Positions 17,094 to 27,341 of a DNA stretch of 41,811 nt are shown here, one piece after another (the first letter of the stretch is position 1; each line of letters begins with the position of its first letter). A program made the translations under genes and the position numbers. The stretch covers positions 1 through 41,811 of the forward strand of contig JAFXFS010000008.1 of NCBI GenBank assembly GCA_017513445.1. Direction: 5' to 3'. A model generated the notes under the pieces. The model was not told where the DNA came from, ran no database searches, and saw only the letters and a program-made list of their open reading frames with translations. The stretch comes from Bacteroidales bacterium (GTDB lineage Bacteria; Bacteroidota; Bacteroidia; Bacteroidales; UBA932).

Positions 17094-18737
17094 CTATTTC
17101 TCCTGATAGATATGCTTAGCATAATTCAACCCCATCGCCTCATAAATAGATGCTAAATGCTCCTTAGTGCGAAGGAAACGGTCATAATCTTTTACCTCTG
17201 GCTGACACCATTGCACCTCAGACAAAGCACTTGCTCGAGGAAGTAGCATATATGTCAAGTGGTCAAATGTTGCTATATATTCTGTCCATAGGTTTGCTTG
17301 AACGCCAAGTATATGTTCTCTATCTTCAGGAGTCATCTCTTCTGTAAATGGTTCGTATGAATAACATACCTCTACCGGAAGATATCCTCCAATGCCAAAT
17401 GGCTCATTTTCAATATCTTTCGATTGATAATAATCCAAATAATAGTATGTGTATGGAGTCATTATGGCATCGTGTCCCATCTTTACAGCAGTCTCTCCTC
17501 CCTTAGTCCCTCTCCAGGACATAACTGTTGCGTTTGGTGCCAATTCTCCCTCCAGAATTTCATCCCAACCAATGATTTTTCTATCATATTTTGCAAGATA
17601 CTCCTCCATTCTCCTTGTTACGTAACTTTGAAGGTAGTGCTCTGCTTTATGTTTATCATCATCTTTAATGCCTAACTCTTCAATCTTTGCCTGACAATCA
17701 GGGCAAGTTTCCCAACGAACTTTAGGGCACTCATCTCCACCAATATGAATATATTCTGATGGGAAGAGAGCTACTATTTCATCTAAAACTCCCTCTAAAA
17801 ATTTAAAAGTCTCCTCCTTACCGACACATAAAACATCATCAGCAATACCCCATCTTGTCCAAACTTCGTACGGGCCACCTGTACATCCAAGTTCAGGATA
17901 GGATGCCAAAGCTGCCAACATATGACCCGGTAAGTCTATCTCCGGAATAATTGTAATACCTTTAGCTGCAGCATATTCCACTACCTCTTTAATCTCTTCC
18001 TGTGTATAGAAACCACCATAAGGTACACGATCATTACTACCCCAATCCTTTAAAATCATCGTTCCACTTCTATTTGCTCCAACTTCAGTCAATTTTGGAT
18101 ACTTTTTAATCTCAATTCTCCAACCTTGATCATCTGTCAAATGCCAATGGAATTTATTCATCTTATGTAATTCTATCACATCAATGTACCTTTTAACCTC
18201 CTCAACTGTAAAGAAGTGTCTTGAGACATCGAGATGAAGACCTCTATAACCAAAACGAGGGGCATCATCTATTTTTAGACAAGGTATCGACCAATCTGCG
18301 TCAGGAGCAGGGACTGAACCGAAAATTGCAGCTGGGAGTAGTTGCTTTATTGTCTGAATAGCATAGTTGAAACCATTTAGATTAGAGGCTTTAACCACTA
18401 CTCTCTTTTCAGTAACACGTAATTGATATGCTTCAGGAGCAATTGTTTTATCTAACTTAAATATAACACCTCTCCCTGTTTTTGATGAAACTTCAAAATT
18501 TGAAGTGGTATTGTTGCTGATTAAAACTACCTGATCATATAATTTTGTTATTAGACTCTGCGTTGCCTGGTCAATTGCAGGATCGCAATAGAAATTTGAT
18601 CCGGCAACACAAAATGTTCCCTCAAATACCTCAATATCATTTGGATAAGGGATAATATAAACCTCTCTTGAGGACTCCTTTGGAGCACAAGATGTTATCA
18701 TAATAATCAAACTCAGTAGTAATAAGGATCTTTTCAT
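17094..18737 (-). CDS. GH20 beta-N-acetylhexosaminidase, lipoprotein
   Basis: Removes terminal beta-linked GlcNAc or GalNAc from glycans by substrate-assisted catalysis. 547 residues. Lipobox MITSC (Cys 17); an N-terminal GH20b alpha/beta domain (about 25-150); a TIM barrel from about 160 with FHWHLTDDQGWR (196-207) and the catalytic pair in HIGGDECPK (Asp335-Glu336). Last gene of the operon rsmA, SGNH/NAGPA, mnmA, this gene; 11 bases separate it from mnmA. With the NAGPA-domain lipoprotein it probably forms a small amino-sugar glycan trimming set. Ends directly against a tandem repeat array. Confidence 0.95.
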   Translation of the reverse strand: MKRSLLLLSLIIMITSCAPKESSREVYIIPYPNDIEVFEGTFCVAGSNFYCDPAIDQATQSLITKLYDQVVLISNNTTSNFEVSSKTGRGVIFKLDKTIAPEAYQLRVTEKRVVVKASNLNGFNYAIQTIKQLLPAAIFGSVPAPDADWSIPCLKIDDAPRFGYRGLHLDVSRHFFTVEEVKRYIDVIELHKMNKFHWHLTDDQGWRIEIKKYPKLTEVGANRSGTMILKDWGSNDRVPYGGFYTQEEIKEVVEYAAAKGITIIPEIDLPGHMLAALASYPELGCTGGPYEVWTRWGIADDVLCVGKEETFKFLEGVLDEIVALFPSEYIHIGGDECPKVRWETCPDCQAKIEELGIKDDDKHKAEHYLQSYVTRRMEEYLAKYDRKIIGWDEILEGELAPNATVMSWRGTKGGETAVKMGHDAIMTPYTYYYLDYYQSKDIENEPFGIGGYLPVEVCYSYEPFTEEMTPEDREHILGVQANLWTEYIATFDHLTYMLLPRASALSEVQWCQPEVKDYDRFLRTKEHLASIYEAMGLNYAKHIYQEK

Positions 18738-18748
18738 AAATTATATTT

Positions 18749-19855
18749 TTAATTGATTTTATTCTCAATAATGATTTTCTGAATTCCCTTTTGTGAAGCA
18801 ATAAATGCACCTCCCAACACTCTTTTATCATCATAAAAGACCGCCGACTGCCCAGGCGTGATTGCTGATGCCTCTTCAAGGAATTTTACAACAAGGTTTT
18901 TATCATCAATCTTAAAAACTTTGCAAAGAATTGGTTTACTGCGATATCTTATTCTAACACGCAGATTTTCAACACCTTGCAATTCCTCAAAATCTGCTAT
19001 ATTGTAATCCTCTAAAAGCATATATCCCGCCTTTAAATCATCCACCCCACCAAGTACTACAGTATTTTTCTCTGCATTTATACGCAGAACATAGGCCGGA
19101 TAACCCAGTGCTATCTCCAACCCCTTTCTTTGACCTATCGTATAATATGGATAACCCTTGTGTTTGCCTAATGTTGCACCATTATTATTTACAAAGATTC
19201 CTGGACCTATTTTACTATCAATATCAGGGCAGTGTCTTCTCAAAAAATCGCGATAGTCACTCTCAATAAAGCAGATTTCCATACTCTCACCACCCTGTGA
19301 CTTAGCTTCAAACCCTTTCTGTGCCAGATAATCTCTTACCTGCTGTTTGGTAAAACCACCAAGAGGAAACTTCATCCTTCGAAGAATATCTTGTGGTAAT
19401 TTCCACAGAAAATATGATTGATCCTTTGTAACATCCTCACCTGCAACAATATAGAGATTTCCATTTCTCTCCTCAATTTGACAATAATGACCTGTTGCAA
19501 TATAATCACATCCCATCTTGTCAGCCCACTCACATAGAACTCTCTCTTTAATAATTGGATTACACATCACACAGGGATTAGGAGTGCGACCTTTAAGGTA
19601 CTCATCAATAAAATATTTCACTATAGTATCCTTAAATCTCTCCCTCACATCTGCAACATAATGTTTAATACCAAGTTTATCAGCTAGTTGGCTCGCATCT
19701 TCGATATATTGTGGAATAGGAGGCGTATTAGGAAGATCCCAGGTACGAAGCGTAACACCAATTACCTCATACCCCTCCTCCTGGAGCATAATACACACTG
19801 CAGAACTATCTATTCCGCCACTCATCCCCACCAATATTCTCTTTTTATCAGCCAT
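18749..19855 (-). CDS. mnmA: tRNA 2-thiouridylase MnmA
   Basis: Cytosolic enzyme that thiolates position 2 of the wobble uridine (U34) in Lys, Glu and Gln tRNAs. 368 residues. The PP-loop GMSGGIDSS is at 10-18; catalytic cysteines are Cys95 in NPCVMC (93-98) and the Cys of EICFIE near 195; the tRNA-contact segment TKDQSYFLW lies near 143. Sulfur would come from a cysteine desulfurase such as SufS or IscS. It sits between two lipoprotein genes in an operon that starts with rsmA. MnmG, acting on position 5 of the same uridine, is encoded at 37317-39344. Confidence 0.96.
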   Translation of the reverse strand: MADKKRILVGMSGGIDSSAVCIMLQEEGYEVIGVTLRTWDLPNTPPIPQYIEDASQLADKLGIKHYVADVRERFKDTIVKYFIDEYLKGRTPNPCVMCNPIIKERVLCEWADKMGCDYIATGHYCQIEERNGNLYIVAGEDVTKDQSYFLWKLPQDILRRMKFPLGGFTKQQVRDYLAQKGFEAKSQGGESMEICFIESDYRDFLRRHCPDIDSKIGPGIFVNNNGATLGKHKGYPYYTIGQRKGLEIALGYPAYVLRINAEKNTVVLGGVDDLKAGYMLLEDYNIADFEELQGVENLRVRIRYRSKPILCKVFKIDDKNLVVKFLEEASAITPGQSAVFYDDKRVLGGAFIASQKGIQKIIIENKIN

Positions 19856-19892
19856 ATCTCTTCCTAAACTAATATATCACTCCAAGACCTCT

Positions 19893-22091
19893 TTACTCAA
19901 TATATAACAGGGCATTCACAACTCTTCTCTCACCCAAATGATCGAATACTCTATTATCTGATGGGTGGTTTACAACTCCTGTTTCACTCTCTCCCTCAAC
20001 ATAGAGTGTTGTCGATCCTCCTCCATCAAAGTTGATAGCATCCTCAACACCCAGATAATGCATTATCCTTGTAAACTCCCATAGAGAAACGCCTTGCGAT
20101 GCACTTGAACGACCATCAACTGTCACAAAATAGATCTTTTTTCCCTTGATTGCAACTCCTGAACGAGGATGTCTGTTCTTGTTAAATGCATTTTTAATCA
20201 GCGGAGCTGACTCTCCATCTACCACAAGCATCGGACCTGCTCCTATAACATTTGGATCTTCAATATTTTTTGCCCACTCCGTATCAAGGACAATTCCCTT
20301 TTCATCTACCGGAGCCATAACTATCGAAGCTCTACCTTTTTCATCAAAAGCCAAAGCACCATTATCTCTTTGCTCCATTTTTTCATTCAGAATATACTCT
20401 TCTTTTCCAAATTTTCTGAAAAAACAGACACTATTGTAGTCTGGTCGCATATTGTAAAAAGTTCCATTCATCGCTACAACTGCTCCACTATCCTTTGCAA
20501 ATTTACTTGTCTGGTTAATCGCTCCCAGCTCATTAGCAAGGGCAAATCTTCCCTTTGCAACTTTAGTATCAAATTCAACTATAGAGATATATTGATTTGA
20601 ATTGAAGATTCTATGACCATCTTTGAAATGAAATCTACTCAATGTTACTCCATTTGCAACCTCTTTAATATCCCAATCAGCTGTGTTAAAAGATTGAGCA
20701 TCAGCCACTTCCTCATCAATTGGAATTATTGATGACAGCACCTTATATCCCTCTCCATTCAGATGGATACCATCATAGGTATATTGTGCATCAAGATCTC
20801 CCTTCTCATCCTTTAGGTGTGAAGCTACATCTACATAGGTATAACCCCAAGTTGCTGCATTATCCTTCAAAATGTTATTCAACTCCTCAATCTTGCTATT
20901 CAAATTTCCATAAAGATTGGTTAATGGACTTAATGGAAGTGTTGATTCAACATAGAGTCTGGTATTAGGTAATTTTGTTCTGATCTTTTCAATAATAGCA
21001 ATATACCTTTGTGCAACACTATCTACCGGCTCATTAGCATCAGCAAAGAAATCATTTGTCCCTGATAGAAGATATATCTCTCTTGGTTTATGGGCAATTG
21101 CCTCATCTAATCTATTATAGATTCCCTCTAATTTATCACCACTTATGCCTCTATTTATAAACTTATACTCAGGGCGTAGTTCTTCCCATCTTGCACAATT
21201 AGTCAGACTATTACCCAACATCATTATTCTTCCTGTGCTTTTTGGCATCGCGTGAAAAATTGATGTTCTTTGGGCATAGTGAATCATATCCCAATCAGCG
21301 ACAAAATCTGTTGGAAAGTTCTTTGCCTCATATCCAACATACCTTTCAAGAATTTTAGCCAACTTTGAATAACCGGTTCCCGAAAGCACATTCCCATCTA
21401 TAGTATATTGATTATCAATGGAATGAGCATTTTTATATGTTACTACGGTATCCTTTGTTTCTGCTATTTGAACAGGAGAAACAAGTGGGGTAAAAATATC
21501 AATATAGTTAAAGTTTTTACTCTCCTGTGCCATATTCTGCATCACAGTATTAATATGAATCACATCCTTGTATGCAGACCAACCCTTACTAATTATTTTT
21601 GAATCCGGAAGAATTGATAAATAGTAAATCTCTGTACCAGGGGACTCCTCTATCACAAGCGAGATAATGTCCAATATGTTTTGTCCTATCTCATTAGCAC
21701 TAACACCATTACGGATATCAATAGCACCTGTACTGATAAAGAGTTTTGCAGGTTCACTCTTAACTATCTCCTTTGCCCTAAAAAGAGCTAGTGAACTCGG
21801 CTCCAACGCAATTCCACGATTTTTGATGAATAGTGGTTCATCATCTCCTCTTAGATGGTTATTGTCTCTCTTTGAAACAGAATCTGGCTCCTCATAATAT
21901 GAAAGCCACTCTCCTCTGTCCATAATATCGTCACCGAAGAAGACAATATCATCTGTGTTAATTGTAAATGTCTGATACTGAGTATATTTCTCCTTCCAAT
22001 AAGCAGAACTTTCTGGTAACTCCTTTGGAGAACAAGAGATTAATACTGCGAATAAAATGATGCCGAATAGTGGTTTGAAGAGATGTTTCAT
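19893..22091 (-). CDS. Three-domain lipoprotein: degenerate SGNH, intact SGNH, NAGPA-type phosphodiester glycosidase
   Basis: 732 residues, lipobox VLISC (Cys 20). Domain 1 (about 45-255) has the SGNH layout but lost its catalytic residues: GDDI at 53-56 where GDSx is expected, GAID (122-125) for GxND, and Asp232-x-x-Val235 for Asp-x-x-His. Domain 2 (about 285-460) keeps them: GNSL (Ser295), GTND (344-347), DGIH (440-443). Domain 3 (about 480-732) carries the phosphodiester glycosidase signatures NGTFYNM, GAGPMLV and FDGGGSTTLYVEG, as in GlcNAc-1-phosphodiester glycosidases. Inference: the SGNH part removes an acyl group and the last domain cleaves a sugar-phosphodiester on a surface glycan. 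Lies 11 bases after rsmA and 37 before mnmA. Substrate unknown. Confidence 0.85.
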   Translation of the reverse strand: MKHLFKPLFGIILFAVLISCSPKELPESSAYWKEKYTQYQTFTINTDDIVFFGDDIMDRGEWLSYYEEPDSVSKRDNNHLRGDDEPLFIKNRGIALEPSSLALFRAKEIVKSEPAKLFISTGAIDIRNGVSANEIGQNILDIISLVIEESPGTEIYYLSILPDSKIISKGWSAYKDVIHINTVMQNMAQESKNFNYIDIFTPLVSPVQIAETKDTVVTYKNAHSIDNQYTIDGNVLSGTGYSKLAKILERYVGYEAKNFPTDFVADWDMIHYAQRTSIFHAMPKSTGRIMMLGNSLTNCARWEELRPEYKFINRGISGDKLEGIYNRLDEAIAHKPREIYLLSGTNDFFADANEPVDSVAQRYIAIIEKIRTKLPNTRLYVESTLPLSPLTNLYGNLNSKIEELNNILKDNAATWGYTYVDVASHLKDEKGDLDAQYTYDGIHLNGEGYKVLSSIIPIDEEVADAQSFNTADWDIKEVANGVTLSRFHFKDGHRIFNSNQYISIVEFDTKVAKGRFALANELGAINQTSKFAKDSGAVVAMNGTFYNMRPDYNSVCFFRKFGKEEYILNEKMEQRDNGALAFDEKGRASIVMAPVDEKGIVLDTEWAKNIEDPNVIGAGPMLVVDGESAPLIKNAFNKNRHPRSGVAIKGKKIYFVTVDGRSSASQGVSLWEFTRIMHYLGVEDAINFDGGGSTTLYVEGESETGVVNHPSDNRVFDHLGERRVVNALLYIE

Positions 22092-22102
22092 AATATTTGT
22101 AT

Positions 22103-22888
22103 TTAATTGCTAACTAATTTCGTAAGTTCTATAAAATCCTCAACTCCAAGTTGTTCCGGACGCATAGAGAGGAATGGGTGTTGAAGTATATTCTCATTTT
22201 GCAGTTGATTCAATTCTGCAAGAATCGGTTTTATGGAGTTTCGAATGGTCTTCCTTCTTTGACCAAAGCAACTCTTTACAATTTTTTTGAAAAGAGTTTC
22301 ATCACATCCAAGAGAGGTTCTATTGTTTCTGTTAAGTCTAATTACAGCAGAATTAACTTTTGGAGGAGGTAAAAATGCCCCTGGAGGCACTGTGAATAGA
22401 TATTCAATATCATACCACGCTTGTAATAATACTGAAAGAATACCAAAATCCTTGTTCCCTGGAGCTGATGCTATTCTCTGTGCCACCTCCTTCTGAATCA
22501 TACAAACCACCTGAGGAATATCCTCTTTGTAATCCAGTATCTTGAAAAATATCTGAGAGGAGATATTGTATGGAAAATTCCCAATCACACAAAAACTTTC
22601 TGGGAATATTCTCTTTAAGTCAAGTTTCAGAAAATCTGCATTATATAGATTTTTTGCCACCTTTGGATAGTGAAGCAAAAGATAGTCAACAGACTCTCCA
22701 TCAATTTCAATTAACTTAAAATTGAGATCATCCATATCAACAAGGTACTTACTCAAAACCCCTGTACCTGGTCCAATTTCAAGTAAATTATTATAAGTTT
22801 TTGAATCAAAACTCTCTACAATTCTTCTTGCAACACCTTCATCTTTTAAAAAATGTTGACCTAATGCCTTTTTTGCTCTAACTTCCAT
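22103..22888 (-). CDS. rsmA: 16S rRNA dimethyladenosine transferase RsmA (KsgA)
   Basis: Dimethylates two adjacent adenosines at the 3' end of 16S rRNA late in 30S assembly. 261 residues. The N-terminal ALGQHFLKD segment, SAM-binding LEIGPGTG (36-43) and the catalytic GNFPYN motif (about 110-115, the usual N-L/F-P-Y) are all present. First gene of an operon that continues into two glycan-related lipoproteins and mnmA. The -7 box TACATTTG ends only four bases before the start codon, so the message may have almost no leader. Confidence 0.96.
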   Translation of the reverse strand: MEVRAKKALGQHFLKDEGVARRIVESFDSKTYNNLLEIGPGTGVLSKYLVDMDDLNFKLIEIDGESVDYLLLHYPKVAKNLYNADFLKLDLKRIFPESFCVIGNFPYNISSQIFFKILDYKEDIPQVVCMIQKEVAQRIASAPGNKDFGILSVLLQAWYDIEYLFTVPPGAFLPPPKVNSAVIRLNRNNRTSLGCDETLFKKIVKSCFGQRRKTIRNSIKPILAELNQLQNENILQHPFLSMRPEQLGVEDFIELTKLVSN

Positions 22889-22892
22889 ACTA

Positions 22893-22900
22893 CAAATGTA
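22893..22900 (-). promoter_or_regulatory. -7 promoter element of rsmA, very close to the start codon
   Basis: Minus-strand TACATTTG. Four bases separate it from the ATG at 22888, so transcription would begin at about the start codon if the usual spacing holds. No -33 TTTG is evident. Confidence 0.45.
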
Positions 22901-22921
22901 CTCAAAAAGAGAAAAAATATT

Positions 22922-22929
22922 TACTTTTG
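22922..22929 (+). promoter_or_regulatory. -7 promoter element of aspS
   Basis: TACTTTTG fits TAnnTTTG and is 20 bases before the ATG at 22949, giving a leader of about 13 bases. It diverges from the rsmA box. Confidence 0.55.
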
Positions 22930-22948
22930 CGAGTTAAATTATAATAAT

Positions 22949-24706
22949 ATGTATAGAACACACACTTGTGGCGAATTAAGAATCGCTAATGTTGGCCAAA
23001 CAGTAACATTATCTGGTTGGGTTCAGAGAATCAGAAAGATGGGAGGTATGAGTTTTATCGACCTCCGCGATAGATATGGTATCACTCAACTTGTAATTGA
23101 CGAATCTGCTTCAAAAGAGATTAACAATCAAGCTGAAAAACTTGGACGTGAGTATGTAATCCAAATCGAAGGTGAAGTACTTGAACGCCAAAGTAAAAAT
23201 AACAAAATTGATACTGGTGATATTGAGGTAAGAATTTCAAAATTGAATCTTTTGAATGCATCTCTAACACCTCCTTTCACTATCGAAGATGTATCTGATG
23301 GTGGCGAAGATTTAAGAGCTACTTATAGATATTTGGACCTTCGTCGTAATCCATTGAAAAATGCTTTGATTCTTCGTCATAAAATGGCACAAGAAACTCG
23401 CAAGTATTTGAGCGACAATGGATTCCTTGAGATTGAAACTCCATATTTGATTAGTTCTACTCCAGAGGGTGCAAGAGACTTCGTAGTACCTTCTCGTATG
23501 AACCCTGGACAATTCTATGCTCTTCCTCAAAGTCCTCAAACATTGAAACAACTTTTGATGCTTGCCGGATATGACAAATATTTCCAAATCGTAAGATGTT
23601 TCCGTGACGAAGACCTTAGAGCAGACCGTCAACCTGAATTTACTCAAATCGACTGTGAAATGTCATTTGTTGAAAGAGAGGATATTCTTCAAATTTTTGA
23701 AGGTATGGCTAAACACCTCTTCAAGAGTGTTCTAGGTAGAGAATTTAATGAACAATTCCCAAGAATGAGCTATGCTGATGCAATGAAATATTATGGTTCA
23801 GATAAACCTGATATCCGTTTTGATATGAGAATTCAGGAAATTACTGATCTTGTAAAAGGACATAATTTCGTTGTATTTGATTCTGCTGAATATATTGGTG
23901 GTATCTGTGTTAAAGGAGCTGCGAGCTATACACGTAAACAGTTGGATGAATTGACAGAGTGGGTAAAACGTCCACAAATTGGTGCTAAAGGTTTAGTTTA
24001 TGCTCGTGTTAGCGAAGAGGGTATAAAGAGTTCAGTAGATAAATTCTATACTCAAGAGACTCTTGCAAAAGTGGCCGAGGCATTTGGTGCTGAAGCTGGC
24101 GACCTTATCCTTATTCTTTCTGGCGATAAGAAAAAGACTGTTGTTATGCTTGGCACTCTTCGTATTGAGATGGGTAACAGAATGGGACTTAGAGATAATA
24201 GCGTTTATGCTCCTCTATGGGTATATGATTTCCCTCTATTGGAGTGGGATGACGAAACTCAACGTTTCTATGCTATGCACCACCCATTCACCTCTCCAAA
24301 ACCTGAAGATATGGATAAATTCTTCAGCAATGCTAAAGAGGATCTTGAACAAGTTTCAGCCAACGCATACGACTTTGTTATCAATGGTACTGAAGTCGGT
24401 GGTGGTTCAATCCGTATCTACAATGCTGATGTTCAAGCTCGTATGTTTGAGGTTCTTGGTATGACAAAAGAAGAGGCAGAACGCCAATTCTCATTCATTA
24501 TCAACGCATTCAAATACGGTGCTCCTCCTCACGGTGGTTTGGCATTCGGATTCGACCGTTTCTGTGCTCTATTTGGTGGACAGGAGACAATCAGAGATTT
24601 CATTGCATTCCCTAAAAACAACTCAGGTCGCGATGTAATGCTTGATGCACCTGGTCCAATCGCTGAGGAACAAATGAAAGAACTTGCTATTAAAAGCACT
24701 CTTTAA
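22949..24706 (+). CDS. aspS: Aspartyl-tRNA synthetase
   Basis: Charges tRNA-Asp with aspartate in the cytosol. 585 residues, the usual bacterial length: an N-terminal OB-fold anticodon-binding domain (about 1-105, with [21 protein letters not shown]), the class II catalytic core with motif 2 ([18 protein letters not shown], about 215-232), the inserted bacterial GAD domain (about 290-400), and motif 3 (GLAFGFDR near 530). Monocistronic; a terminator follows at 24742. Whether it also charges tRNA-Asn cannot be decided without knowing if asnS is present elsewhere. Confidence 0.97.
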   Translation: MYRTHTCGELRIANVGQTVTLSGWVQRIRKMGGMSFIDLRDRYGITQLVIDESASKEINNQAEKLGREYVIQIEGEVLERQSKNNKIDTGDIEVRISKLNLLNASLTPPFTIEDVSDGGEDLRATYRYLDLRRNPLKNALILRHKMAQETRKYLSDNGFLEIETPYLISSTPEGARDFVVPSRMNPGQFYALPQSPQTLKQLLMLAGYDKYFQIVRCFRDEDLRADRQPEFTQIDCEMSFVEREDILQIFEGMAKHLFKSVLGREFNEQFPRMSYADAMKYYGSDKPDIRFDMRIQEITDLVKGHNFVVFDSAEYIGGICVKGAASYTRKQLDELTEWVKRPQIGAKGLVYARVSEEGIKSSVDKFYTQETLAKVAEAFGAEAGDLILILSGDKKKTVVMLGTLRIEMGNRMGLRDNSVYAPLWVYDFPLLEWDDETQRFYAMHHPFTSPKPEDMDKFFSNAKEDLEQVSANAYDFVINGTEVGGGSIRIYNADVQARMFEVLGMTKEEAERQFSFIINAFKYGAPPHGGLAFGFDRFCALFGGQETIRDFIAFPKNNSGRDVMLDAPGPIAEEQMKELAIKSTL

Positions 24707-24741
24707 AAGAGACTTTTAATATCTTAGATATAATAAAAAAG

Positions 24742-24777
24742 AAAGAGATTGCCGACTCAAGTTGACAATCTCTTTTT
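24742..24777 (+). terminator. Bidirectional terminator between aspS and the Na/Pi symporter gene
   Basis: Stem AAAGAGATTG (24742-24751) with CAATCTCTTT (24766-24775), a 14-base loop, A-rich on the left and five T on the right. It suits both converging transcripts. Confidence 0.85.
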
Positions 24778-24828
24778 GTTTCATCTTTTATTGAATTTTA
24801 CTCTATGACACAAAGATCGGTTATATCT

Positions 24829-26586
24829 TTATCTCTTGATAAAAACCCTCTCCAAATCTTGTGAAATATTGATTATAAAATCTCCCATTTTTTCCAACTC
24901 ATTAAGAACATCCAAGTAATAAACACTTGTCTGATAACTCTTCTGACTATCCTCAAGAGCATCAATCTCAGAATCTCTAAAGCTGTTTCTAAGTTGATTA
25001 ATTCTCTCTTCTGCCTCATACGCATTCTTGATATTGATAAGAGATCCATCGTGAGCACTATTCAAATTAAGAATCATTACATTATAAGCGTTATCAACTG
25101 CACTAACCATCTCTAAAAGCTTCTTAATTGTATCCTCTTCAAAGCTCTTCTTACGACTATTTCTTCTTGACAAAATTCTGCTAATTGATTCACCAGAATC
25201 ACCAAGTGACTCCAATTCTCCAATTATTTTGTACATAGCTTTAATCTTCATTGATGTATCTTCACTAATATCTCCAGCTGATACTGAATTCAAGAAGGTT
25301 GCTATTTCAAATTCTACCCTATCAGATATCTCCTCATATTTAACCAACTTCTCACGTACTTTCTCAAATTTATCAACATTACCCTCGCTGATAGCATCTT
25401 TCACATAACCCAAACCATTCTTTGAAATTTGAGCGAAATGTTTAATTTCATTAAACGCTTGTTCTATAGCAAGTTCCGGAGTAGCAATTGGTCCCGCCTC
25501 AATATATTTCAATCTGTAAACCTCTTCACTATTACGCTTCGAATCTTTGATTAGTCGGCATACAAATTTTTCTATAAATGGAATAAACCAAATAAGAATT
25601 AAAGTATTGAATGCATTAAATAGAGTATGCAGCATTGACAAGCCATAAAGGGCAGCAGTTTGTGTTGGAGATTGCAAAGCTGAACCATCTACACCTGTCA
25701 TAACCTCAACGGTAAAATCAGAAGCTGCAGGATTTGGCACACCAAAAATATTAGCTGTAATGAATCCTGTTAGTTTCAAGAATATTGGAAATGCAGCAAG
25801 TGCCCAAACTACACCAAATAGGTTAAATACTGTATGGGCGAAAGCAGATCTTCTTGCAGAGGTATTTCCTACTGAAGCTGCAATATTTGCAGTAATTGTA
25901 GTACCAATATTTTCACCTAAAACCATTGCACAAGCCATATCAAACTGTATCCAGCCCATATTTAACATAATCAATGTAAGTGCCATTGTTGCACTTGACG
26001 ATTGGAGAATAAGTGTCAATATTGTTCCTAAAAGAAGGAAAATTAAAATTGATCCAAATCCAAAACCTTGCCATCCGTGGATAAATGATAGAACTTCAGG
26101 AGTCTGTTGTAAATCAGGAACAGAACTCTTCATCAATGAAAGTCCAAGGAATAGAAGAGAAAAACCAACAATCAGCTCAGAAATATTTCTTCTCTGTCCT
26201 TTTTTTGATAGGGATAAAACAAATCCCAACGCCATTAAAGGAACTGCCAAAATGGAAATATCCGCCTTAAATCCTAACCAAGACACAAGCCAAGCTGTTA
26301 CAGTTGTTCCAATATTGGCTCCCATAATTACACTGATAGCTTGTGCAAGTGTTAATAATCCTGCATTCACAAAGCTCACCACCATTACAGTTGTTGCACT
26401 TGATGACTGAATTACTGATGTTATTCCAAGTCCTGTTAAAACACCCTTAAATGGGTTTGAAGTCATTGCAGATAGGAAATTTCTCAATCTATCTCCAGCC
26501 ACTTTTTGTAATCCTGTGCTCATCATATTCATTCCGTAAAGGAACATTCCCAGAGCTCCGAGCAGGGTAAATAATTGTAGTACCAT
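24829..26586 (-). CDS. Na+/phosphate symporter (NptA/PNaS family) with a PhoU-like tail
   Basis: Inner-membrane sodium-coupled phosphate carrier. 585 residues. The membrane part (about 1-330) contains the duplicated QSSS signature of the Na/Pi-II family: QSSSATT at 60-66 and QSSSAT at 195-200, each followed by a GANIGTT/GENIGTT segment, reflecting the inverted repeat fold. The last 230 residues form a helical PhoU-like domain that probably senses phosphate status. It follows a 148-residue membrane protein gene by five bases and is likely co-transcribed. No Pho-type regulator is encoded nearby. Confidence 0.93.
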   Translation of the reverse strand: MVLQLFTLLGALGMFLYGMNMMSTGLQKVAGDRLRNFLSAMTSNPFKGVLTGLGITSVIQSSSATTVMVVSFVNAGLLTLAQAISVIMGANIGTTVTAWLVSWLGFKADISILAVPLMALGFVLSLSKKGQRRNISELIVGFSLLFLGLSLMKSSVPDLQQTPEVLSFIHGWQGFGFGSILIFLLLGTILTLILQSSSATMALTLIMLNMGWIQFDMACAMVLGENIGTTITANIAASVGNTSARRSAFAHTVFNLFGVVWALAAFPIFLKLTGFITANIFGVPNPAASDFTVEVMTGVDGSALQSPTQTAALYGLSMLHTLFNAFNTLILIWFIPFIEKFVCRLIKDSKRNSEEVYRLKYIEAGPIATPELAIEQAFNEIKHFAQISKNGLGYVKDAISEGNVDKFEKVREKLVKYEEISDRVEFEIATFLNSVSAGDISEDTSMKIKAMYKIIGELESLGDSGESISRILSRRNSRKKSFEEDTIKKLLEMVSAVDNAYNVMILNLNSAHDGSLINIKNAYEAEERINQLRNSFRDSEIDALEDSQKSYQTSVYYLDVLNELEKMGDFIINISQDLERVFIKR

Positions 26587-26591
26587 AAATT

Positions 26592-27038
26592 CTACTTAAT
26601 CAAATTGATAATTTTATTTAATTTGTGTTCATACATTTTTGAGCATTCATTGTATTGGTAAGGGACATATTCGAATAGTTGAATAAAGGCCTTATCGCAT
26701 TTTCTATTATAATAGATATCCATCTTCAAAGTATCCTCTTTGTTCTCTTTTGGCAGGGAAATCCTCTCTGGATTATTCTCAATTACTCTTAGCAGATCTC
26801 CACGCATAGCTTGTGGAAAATATTGTTCAATCTTTTTATATCTCTCTCCACTCTCTCTATCCTTATAATCTCTTTTCATTGTTAAAGCAAGTACTATTCC
26901 CATAATTATTACGAATATCCCTGCTATGCTTACTCCAACCCCTGTTGGAATTATTATTAGTGCTAAACCTATTACTACAAGTGAACTTGATATAATAATG
27001 TCTTGAATTGAATGTATTCTAATAAATCGCTTTTCCAT
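26592..27038 (-). CDS. Small membrane protein of unknown function upstream of the Na/Pi symporter
   Basis: 148 residues, not recognised. Two closely spaced membrane segments (about 12-30 and 33-53), a basic, cytosol-type loop (MKRDYKDRESGERYKK) and a soluble C-terminal half of about 85 residues with conserved-looking Cys114 and Tyr-rich patches (FEYVPYQYNECSKMYEH). Five bases separate it from the symporter gene, so it may be a partner or regulator of phosphate uptake; that is only inferred from position. No clear TAnnTTTG box was found upstream. Confidence 0.7.
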   Translation of the reverse strand: MEKRFIRIHSIQDIIISSSLVVIGLALIIIPTGVGVSIAGIFVIIMGIVLALTMKRDYKDRESGERYKKIEQYFPQAMRGDLLRVIENNPERISLPKENKEDTLKMDIYYNRKCDKAFIQLFEYVPYQYNECSKMYEHKLNKIINLIK

Positions 27039-27124
27039 TTTAATTTTAATTTTAGTTTTTGTAAATAATCTTTATAATAGTTTAAGTGGTCTGTCATATG
27101 TGTTACAACACGCAGATAATCAAT

Positions 27125-27314
27125 AGATTGCCTGACTTCGCCCAGCAATGACGATTCCGATATCGTCATTCCCGAGCTTCCTCGGGAATCTGTTATTCAA
27201 TACCCCTCTAACAATCAATAGATTGCCGGGCTTCGCCCAGCAATGACGTTGTTACATAGCACTCTCGAACTAGATGAACTTTTTCGTCATTCCCGAACTT
27301 GCTTCGGGAATCTA
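27125..27314. repeat. Cluster of palindromic intergenic modules (two B, two A)
   Basis: The 303-base gap between the small membrane protein and the next gene holds B modules at 27125-27153 and 27220-27248 and A modules at 27164-27192 and 27285-27314, linked by ATTCCGATAT and the ATACCCCT(C)TAAC spacer also seen in the 124-bp array. The last A module carries paired changes in its stem (CCCGAA with TTCGGG in place of CCCGAG with CTCGGG), which keeps the hairpin. No gene or other signal is seen in the gap. Confidence 0.85.
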
Positions 27315-27341
27315 TCCCGCACAGCAATGAAACAAAAACTA

